NCBI GenBank assembly: GCA_029237695.1
Contig: CM055269.1
Coordinates: 29,112,956 to 29,176,955 of the forward strand
Length of the DNA stretch: 64,000 nucleotides
Direction: 5' to 3'
Source: Conchocele bisecta
Lineage: Eukaryota > Mollusca > Bivalvia > Lucinida > Thyasiridae
A model generated the notes under the pieces. It searched no databases. It had not been told where the DNA came from and worked only from the letters and a program-made list of their open reading frames with translations. This document shows positions 62,801 through 64,000 of this stretch, in pieces. Positions within the stretch are counted from its first letter, which is position 1. Each line of letters starts with the position of its first letter. The position numbers and the translations under genes were made by a program.

Positions 62801-62845
62801 GGTCCGCTGCTATATCACTTGTTTGCTCTACAGTCAGAAAGGCCG
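41753..62845 (+). CDS. THADA: THADA, tRNA 2'-O-methyltransferase regulator (5' part, 11 exons)
   Basis: Join: 41,753-41,853; 44,484-44,649; 45,243-45,354; 49,032-49,192; 50,486-50,647; 51,631-51,754; 55,711-56,525; 57,384-57,493; 60,253-60,336; 61,798-62,113; 62,752-62,845. All splice sites are GT-AG and every phase agrees, giving 748 codons plus one base; the gene continues beyond the window. THADA is the animal counterpart of yeast Trm732, a large helical-repeat protein that works with FTSJ1/Trm7 to 2'-O-methylate tRNA position 32. Family blocks seen are GENWRKLLKRC near the N-terminus, CGTAVVLM, NWHIKGRYRILAVMLRYID, LQCLTTNHLASTATNVYKAF, RWQESWLPTIARGLV, HWVPASLKQIP, LHAWVIVAKTLRTLTG and VRSAAISLVCSTVRK. 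Human THADA is about 1,950 residues, so roughly the first 40% is here. The DUF2428 core lies downstream. An upstream in-frame TAG (41,717) supports the ATG at 41,753. Confidence 0.9.
42053..43030. repeat. Large diverged inverted repeat in THADA intron 1
   Basis: The left arm (about 42,053-42,365: 'caggtggaagactcggactt', 'aataaatggctcatttg', 'ttctgctgactcaacg') is mirrored on the right (about 42,680-43,030: 'aagtcagcagaaaaatcg', 'caaatgagccatttatcag', 'ccgagtcttccacctg'). Arms of about 310-340 bp surround a loop of about 310 bp. It may be an old foldback transposon. A 61-aa ORF on the right arm is not a gene. Confidence 0.75.
43582..43735. repeat. Near-perfect palindrome, about 154 bp
   Basis: Arms of 74-75 bp (aatgggagtacaacatactc ... 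agtgaaaatactg) are almost identical in inverse. Centre is tattac. Lies in THADA intron 1. Confidence 0.85.
44294..44430. repeat. Palindrome, 54 bp upstream of THADA exon 2
   Basis: Arms 'cgggaactgtttgaacccca' and 'aggccgcaggtcgtgggtt' with the inverse following; centre gaattggaactgtttt. Outer arms ggtaaa...tttacc extend it. Confidence 0.85.
44484..44649 (+). CDS. THADA: THADA exon 2 (residues 34-89)
   Basis: The acceptor is taatttcag and the donor GTTTGT. It encodes GENWRKLLKRCSAVTKN, DIEQYLACLVYCYFQCAD and ISRVVEK: amphipathic helices of the N-terminal repeat. The split Arg codon with exon 1 is restored exactly. Confidence 0.9.
44690..44770 (-). mobile_element. MITE fragment (GTGACTGGAGAAATGGGGCTT family)
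   Basis: Shows 'gcgcaggctgatctgggcct', 'gcataacccataagccccg' and 'cccagtcacagccacat', 40 bp after exon 2. Confidence 0.65.
44801..45092. mobile_element. MITE with GTAGCCGATTTCAC ends
   Basis: Complete copy with the central palindrome shortened (ttattacattttggctgtga). About 150 bp upstream of THADA exon 3. Confidence 0.85.
45243..45354 (+). CDS. THADA: THADA exon 3 (residues 90-126)
   Basis: The acceptor is ctttgttacag and the donor GTAAAT, phase 0 in and 1 out. Encodes LWQPYMKTYSACIHSN and HLMSVIQSRSTDSQSVAR. Confidence 0.88.
45590..46345 (+). repeat. Satellite-like array, four units of about 190 bp
   Basis: Units start near 45,590, 45,786, 45,975 and 46,166 (tttgtgtacacaactcctcc). Each contains 'tgaagatgtgcaccttggtg' and 'aaaaatatcacctttttaac'. 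The array lies in THADA intron 3. Short ORFs repeat the same peptide and are not genes. Confidence 0.93.
46346..47106. other. THADA intron 3, no recognised feature
   Basis: Unique-looking AT-rich sequence without coding or repeat signal. Confidence 0.4.
47107..47347. mobile_element. MITE (GGGCCCGTTTCACTAAACTT family)
   Basis: Complete copy. The central palindrome 'gagcataggctgcatatgca' is intact here, unlike the other copies. Confidence 0.88.
47632..47871 (-). mobile_element. MITE with GTAGCCGATTTCAC ends, one end lost
   Basis: Central palindrome 'cacagccattttggctgtga' and right end aaatcggctaca present; the left terminal repeat with the aagtatactt motif is missing. Confidence 0.75.
48185..48545 (+). 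mobile_element. Left-truncated copy of the GGTACATGCCCA MITE
   Basis: Near-identical over 300 bp to the 60,810-61,733 element, ending 'gagtgggcatgtaccttta'. It lacks the left terminal repeat and lacks the nested insertion, so it gives the empty-site sequence ('aaatgattataactgtatag'). Confidence 0.85.
48674..49018. mobile_element. MITE with GTAGCCGATTTCAC ends, directly before THADA exon 4
   Basis: Complete copy ending aaataggctac at 49,018. Only 13 nt (tgttgtgtcacag) separate it from the exon, so the branch point and most of the pyrimidine tract must lie in MITE sequence. Confidence 0.9.
49032..49192 (+). CDS. THADA: THADA exon 4 (residues 127-180)
   Basis: The acceptor is gtgtcacag and the donor GTGAGC, phase 1 in and 0 out. 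Encodes SVLLEQNEIVQRVFGSQLD, WVSGHLLSLTRVSPDTM and QSQLLYAFVK. GC content is much higher than in the flanking MITEs. Confidence 0.92.
49209..49440 (+). mobile_element. TTAA-flanked MITE, directly after THADA exon 4
   Basis: Starts TTAACCCTTTGAACC 16 nt after the exon end and finishes ggtgaaagggtta. The central palindrome has a small deletion (agatgagccgaccgtctcaa). Confidence 0.85.
49683..50125 (+). mobile_element. Composite MITE: partial copy, hairpin element, full copy
   Basis: A 54-bp partial start (gaatagtaggttagtgccgt) is followed by the hairpin at 49,740-49,852, then the full element 49,853-50,125 ending gttgactggataaaatg. The inverse of the full element lies at 21,328-21,650. Confidence 0.75.
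49740..49852. mobile_element. Perfect-hairpin element (GAACCGTCTCG family), copy 4
   Basis: Arms 'tatgttgtgaccactcattt' and exact inverse, centre gtctcgccgagac. It appears inserted within, or between duplicated starts of, the surrounding MITE. Confidence 0.87.
50298..50425 (-). mobile_element. Truncated TTAA-family MITE
   Basis: Matches the end 'ccctttcacccctaagtaac' and 'gcaaccaatccaatggtcac', then stops before the central palindrome. Confidence 0.65.
50486..50647 (+). CDS. THADA: THADA exon 5 (residues 181-234)
   Basis: The acceptor is ggtttgcag and the donor GTACAG, phase 0 on both sides. Encodes ICLQMFQVCATQLGYVIWGG, an acidic SESGGEEDS loop, then TTTQQVMESLVHILRTK. Confidence 0.9.
50670..50930. 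mobile_element. Palindromic MITE, 23 bp after THADA exon 5
   Basis: Ends tcccatatgagacacgcca and catggcgtgtctcatatg. The central arms 'ttgacataattttcattgca' and inverse surround gcggttataccgc. The diverged second copy is at 810-1,075. Confidence 0.85.
50931..51630. other. THADA intron 5, rest
   Basis: No recognised element. ORFs of 65-102 aa have no family match and lie outside the phase-consistent exon chain. Confidence 0.4.
51631..51754 (+). CDS. THADA: THADA exon 6 (residues 235-275)
   Basis: The acceptor is tccattttag and the donor GTAAGA, phase 0 in and 1 out. Encodes GYHSDCVLLCGTAVVLMLN and SVFDWLLAIVLDP. Including it resolves the phase between exons 5 and 7: without it exon 7 would read into a stop. 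Confidence 0.85.
51848..53335 (+). mobile_element. Two pearl-like units with GC-rich heads and 190-bp cores
   Basis: Each unit starts agccaggtttttttt...ccaggctattg, has a (GGCGGGC)n head, then subrepeats of about 190 bp ('ccaccaaactttcacagctt'), and ends with a segment containing 'ctctgcaactgcttcgccca' and 'caatgtcaaggtcaaattac'. Unit 1 (51,848-52,508) has two subrepeats and unit 2 (52,509-53,335) has three. The architecture resembles bivalve pearl elements, now viewed as Helitron-related; that link is inferred. Confidence 0.75.
53336..54797 (+). mobile_element. Pearl-like element with a core array of about 150-160-bp units
   Basis: About eight units each contain 'tactatatctctgcaactgc', 'ttgatacttcacatgggtgt', 'cacctgcttgcggaaagcgc' and 'tgtcaaggtcaaattacttt'. 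The array leads into a terminal segment with cgtccgtccgtccg and ends gacatgcaggccacggcc. Many single-base indels suggest consensus errors at 54,000-54,350. Confidence 0.8.
54798..55437. other. THADA intron 6, rest
   Basis: Contains a partial GTCC-type fragment (gcccctatgcgatagcaaag, about 55,120-55,190). Otherwise unassigned. Confidence 0.45.
55438..55655. mobile_element. Pogo/Tigger-like MITE upstream of THADA exon 7
   Basis: TACAGTGGAACCTCTCTAAC at the left, right hairpin cggacaccctggggaccccc, ending GCTGTA. TA at both edges. 55 bp upstream of the exon 7 boundary. Confidence 0.87.
55711..56525 (+). CDS. THADA: THADA exon 7 (residues 276-547), largest exon
   Basis: The acceptor is cgtatttcag and the donor GTAACA, phase 1 in and 0 out. 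Begins AKFVFSQLAIVSKLCKSRDI, continues RMGVVSLIRGIVACGSKK, then a Ser/Thr/Asp/Asn-rich low-complexity insert (about residues 330-400). Conserved helices follow: ERLFQYICILCEGNITLHYH, LLLWYSRLTKLSSSVE and NWHIKGRYRILAVMLRYID. The insert is probably a disordered loop between helical repeats. Confidence 0.93.
56600..56672. repeat. Short perfect palindrome, about 73 bp
   Basis: tatgttattttcacatacaa and inverse, centre aaaacaaagtttt. In THADA intron 7. A MITE fragment related to 63,598 follows at about 56,760-56,860. Confidence 0.75.
56938..57155. mobile_element. Complete MITE (GTGACTGGAGAAATGGGGCTT family)
   Basis: Left end tatgtgactggagaaatggg and right end ataagccccatttctccagt are inverse. Interior 'tgcagatcctgatcagactg'. 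This is the best full-length copy of the family in the window. Confidence 0.85.
57189..57378 (+). mobile_element. tRNA-derived SINE immediately before THADA exon 8
   Basis: Head gatgggttgtggtctagggg with A-box-like and B-box-like (ggttcaaacct) motifs, a body ending gacgttaaaccctttcactt. The 3' end runs into tgaccag, the acceptor of exon 8. Other copies end with the same gttaaaccctttcac string. Confidence 0.85.
57384..57493 (+). CDS. THADA: THADA exon 8 (residues 548-583)
   Basis: The acceptor is ctttgaccag; tgctacag nine bases on is an in-frame alternative. The donor is GTAAGT. Encodes LLQDYREIQDELLQCLTTNH and LASTATNVYKAFLTEL, a strong family block. Confidence 0.93.
57494..58074. other. THADA intron 8, first part
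   Basis: No recognised element. A T-rich segment at about 57,700-57,800 resembles sequence at about 54,880-54,920 (gcaataaaatcaatatttga). Confidence 0.4.
58075..58276 (-). mobile_element. tRNA-derived SINE with conserved central domain
   Basis: On the minus strand: ggtcgagcggtctgaggcgt, B box ggttcgagcct, then tgtccttgagcaagacactt and cagctgtaaatgggtac. The GTCCTTGAGCAAGACACTT block resembles the V-SINE/RUDI-type central domain known from molluscs; the subfamily name is inferred. Confidence 0.8.
58683..58905 (+). mobile_element. tRNA-derived SINE, second family
   Basis: The head ggattagctcagtaggtaga and ggttcgaatcccacc look like a tRNA, but the anticodon stem does not pair. It continues into gtgtccttgggcaagacaac and a 'ttacatttatt' tail. 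It is a SINE, not a tRNA gene. Confidence 0.8.
59024..59175 (+). mobile_element. MITE fragment (GTGACTGGAGAAATGGGGCTT family)
   Basis: Left end gtggctgtgactggaggaat and 'cgaccagtgtagatcccgat'; right end lost. Confidence 0.7.
59202..59434 (-). mobile_element. TTAA-flanked MITE
   Basis: From ttaaccctggaatggaattt to tgttgaaagggtta, with central gagacggctcgtcatgagcc. Full-length. Confidence 0.83.
59437..59745. mobile_element. Two abutting MITE ends (GTGACTGGAGAAATGGGGCTT family)
   Basis: A right-end fragment (59,437-59,492, 'cataggccccttttctccag') is followed by an element from tatggctgtgcctggagaaa to catttctccaggcttag. This suggests tandem or nested insertion. Confidence 0.65.
59865..59945. 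repeat. Palindrome, about 80 bp
   Basis: ataaatttatgttaaaaact and the inverse, centre ccctttgcagactgcaaagg. In THADA intron 8. Confidence 0.8.
60046..60147. repeat. Palindrome, about 100 bp
   Basis: tcaaattacttcaccagtaa and inverse, centre acatagtttaactatgt. About 105 bp upstream of THADA exon 9. Confidence 0.85.
60253..60336 (+). CDS. THADA: THADA exon 9 (residues 584-611)
   Basis: The acceptor is tatcattacag and the donor GTAGAG. With phase 2 from exon 8 it reads KLPSQQSLSRWQESWLPTI and ARGLVASN. An earlier acceptor (cacag, 60,173) opens a longer ORF in the wrong phase and is rejected. Confidence 0.88.
60372..60619 (-). mobile_element. TTAA-flanked MITE, 35 bp after THADA exon 9
   Basis: TTAA at both ends (60,372 and 60,616), central gagccggctcgtgacgagcc. 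Full-length. Confidence 0.87.
60810..61733. mobile_element. MITE with GGTACATGCCCA ends, carrying a nested element
   Basis: Left end taaaggtacatgcccattca and right end gagtgggcatgtaccttta, with about 45-bp inverse ends. The copy at 48,185-48,545 shows the uninterrupted interior. The GTCC element at about 61,180-61,619 is inserted within it. Confidence 0.87.
61180..61619 (+). mobile_element. Nested pearl-like GTCCGTCC element, complete
   Basis: Runs from gtcgagcccacttgcggaaa, through (GTCC)n at about 61,228-61,270 and a second tract at about 61,410, to ctcgacatgcgggccgcggc / catctggtat. Its edges are set by comparison with the empty site at 48.4 kb. It has one core unit, where the 53.3-54.8 kb relative has many. 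Confidence 0.83.
61798..62113 (+). CDS. THADA: THADA exon 10 (residues 612-717) with coding minisatellite
   Basis: The acceptor is attgtag and the donor GTTAGT. Encodes NMSLHWVPASLKQIPATSQC and LLDHFTGLLSRPG. A tandem repeat of the octapeptide A-R-P-D-T-S-P-G follows (residues 650-689, bases 61,910-62,032). Then SRARALHAWVIVAKTLRTLT continues the conserved helical repeat. The repeat region is absent from the typical THADA pattern and is probably a disordered loop. Confidence 0.92.
62339..62602 (-). mobile_element. MITE with GTAGCCGATTTCAC ends
   Basis: gtagcctatttgaccaaca to aatgttggtgaaataggcta, with the central palindrome cacagccattttggctgtga. The left inner motif is shortened. Confidence 0.85.
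62631..62693 (+). mobile_element. SINE with large internal deletion
   Basis: Head gatgggttgtggcctagggg runs directly into the tail gttaaaccgtttaactttc, so the body is deleted. Lies 59 bp upstream of exon 11. Confidence 0.75.
62752..62845 (+). CDS. THADA: THADA exon 11 (residues 718-748)
   Basis: The acceptor is ttccttaccag and the donor GTATGT, phase 0 in and 1 out. Encodes TDPHVKEALYSGEEDVRSAA and ISLVCSTVRKA. The following exon lies beyond the window; none was found before 64,000. Confidence 0.9.
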
Positions 62846-63002
62846 GTATGTGTTACATCATTTATTTGCCTAAACATTTTAATTCTGTGTTTTAAAAAAC
62901 CAACAATATACTCCTTAACGTAAGTACATATATCTCCAAATTTCACATAAGTCCTTGTTATTTCAATCCTGCATTCCAATAATGAATATCTATTGTTTCA
63001 TT

Positions 63003-63192
63003 AGGGATTGGTTGTGGCCTAGGGATTAGAACATCTGATATCCAATCCGTAAGTTGTGGATTCAAACCAAATAAAATAATGCTTTCATAGTTTTCATTCA
63101 ACTGGTCTGTCGGATGAGACTTTAAACTGGTCCCGTCTCTATATGACTCTAGCTGTCGGTGGGACCTTAAACCCATTCACTTTTCACTTTGT
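63003..63192 (+). mobile_element. tRNA-derived SINE, full-length
   Basis: Head gattggttgtggcctaggga, B-box remnant gattcaaacc, body 'gtcccgtctctatatgactc', tail ccttaaacccattcactttt. Same family as 57,189. Confidence 0.8.
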
Positions 63193-63239
63193 TTCTGTTG
63201 TTTCATCATATGTCCCTCAGTGGCAGTCAGCACACCATT

Positions 63240-63430
63240 AAGTCTGTGGTCAAGGTCATCCATCGATTTGTGGCAAATACAGTCACCGTTTATGCAGTAA
63301 GCATCCAATAAAAGCCAATGTCAAGGTCGTCCGTCCTTTTGTGACAAATACACAGCAACCGTTTATACAGTAAACGTCCCATAAATGCCAGTGTCAAGGT
63401 CATCCATCTTTCTGTGACAAATATTTTGAT
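63240..63430 (+). repeat. Short tandem array, about 72-bp unit, 2.6 copies
   Basis: tcaaggtcatccatc recurs at about 63,250, 63,321 and 63,393 with 'gtgacaaatac' and 'ccgtttatacagtaaacgtc'. It lies in the THADA intron after exon 11. Confidence 0.8.
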
Positions 63431-63597
63431 AACAGGACATATTAAGTGGGCATTCTGTAAGCCATGTTTATTGATTTATTTCTTCCTGTAAATGCCGCTC
63501 CCATCCTCTGACATTATCCTAGTCATGTTTAAGTGTTTTGATGGGGGTATCTCTATTGAAGGCCAGACTGCCAGTACATGAGTCTACCACCCTCTTT

Positions 63598-63810
63598 AAC
63601 CCTTAGAAGGCGGGAAACAAATATTGTCGTCTGCTGTTGTTCTATATGTTGTCCTTGCTCAACAAAAACATGGTCTGACAGCACTTTGGATTCATTTCCA
63701 TGCAATGGAAATGATTCTAAAGTGCTGTCGGACCATGCTTTTGCTGAGAAATATTATAAATTTCAAATAAACAGCAGATGTCAATTTTATTCAGAAGTAT
63801 AAGGATTAAC
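63598..63810. mobile_element. Palindromic MITE (TTAACCCTTAGA family)
   Basis: ttaacccttagaaggcggg to agtataaggattaa, with inner arms ggtctgacagcactttgga and tctaaagtgctgtcggacc around ttccatgcaatggaa. Fragments of the family lie at 30,681 and about 56,760. Confidence 0.8.
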
Positions 63811-64000
63811 ATGTAATTTTATGTTGATGTTTCATTCCCCTCCTTCCCACAAGTTCAGGTTGTGTGTCCGACGTGGAATTATTGCTGTTGTAATGGTGTG
63901 ATTGTCACGAGGCGATTTGTTTACCAATCTCCCCTACATATCTCAAATTGAAAGTTCCATGCTCATTTCTGCACTATTCCATTAATCTGAAAAATACTGA
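63811..64000. other. THADA intron, window end
   Basis: No exon or repeat recognised in the last 190 bp. Confidence 0.4.

Noticed and set aside
63232..63296. Possible next THADA exon (ccctcag acceptor, GTAAGC donor)
   Set aside because: The segment is the first unit of a 72-bp tandem repeat and its peptide does not resemble the family.

Overview
The window is invertebrate nuclear DNA. It has spliced genes with GT-AG introns and a very high load of short non-autonomous transposons. It also holds tRNA-derived SINEs carrying a GTCCTTGGGCAAGAC-type core, and 'pearl'-like elements with tandem cores and CGTCCGTCCG tracts. That mix suggests a bivalve mollusc; this is an inference from repeat style, not a proven identification.

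Two protein genes can be read, arranged head to head. On the minus strand (about 24.3 kb down to 1.75 kb) lies a rhodanese-family sulfurtransferase. Six phase-compatible exons give a 263-residue model with the catalytic cysteine in a non-standard loop (CLQATK). Its last large intron (17.3 kb) is filled by a G-rich minisatellite of about 12 kb and a decayed LINE. On the plus strand (41.75 kb to beyond the window end) lies the 5' part of THADA, the partner of the FTSJ1/Trm7 tRNA 2'-O-methyltransferase. Eleven exons in consistent phase encode residues 1-748, including an octapeptide minisatellite inside the coding sequence.

Layout: 0-3.3 kb, rhodanese 3' exons and MITEs; 3.35-15.6 kb, minisatellite with about 69-bp units and visible higher-order duplications; 15.75-19.65 kb, LINE; 19.9-24.3 kb, rhodanese 5' exons, MITEs and a 500-N gap; 24.3-41.7 kb, intergenic DNA with MITEs, perfect palindromes, a SINE, a mariner relic and a 497-bp tandem duplication; 41.75-62.85 kb, THADA, with introns packed with MITEs, SINEs, a 190-bp satellite and pearl-like arrays; 62.85-64 kb, the next THADA intron.

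The most striking feature is how closely mobile DNA abuts splice sites. THADA exon 4 lies between two MITEs at 13 and 16 bp. THADA exon 8 takes its polypyrimidine tract from the end of a SINE. The first rhodanese donor has a MITE starting 7 nt into the intron. A perfect 166-bp palindrome with an 8-bp target duplication and two clean nested insertions record recent mobility. I found no evidence of a wholly new enzymatic or defence system.
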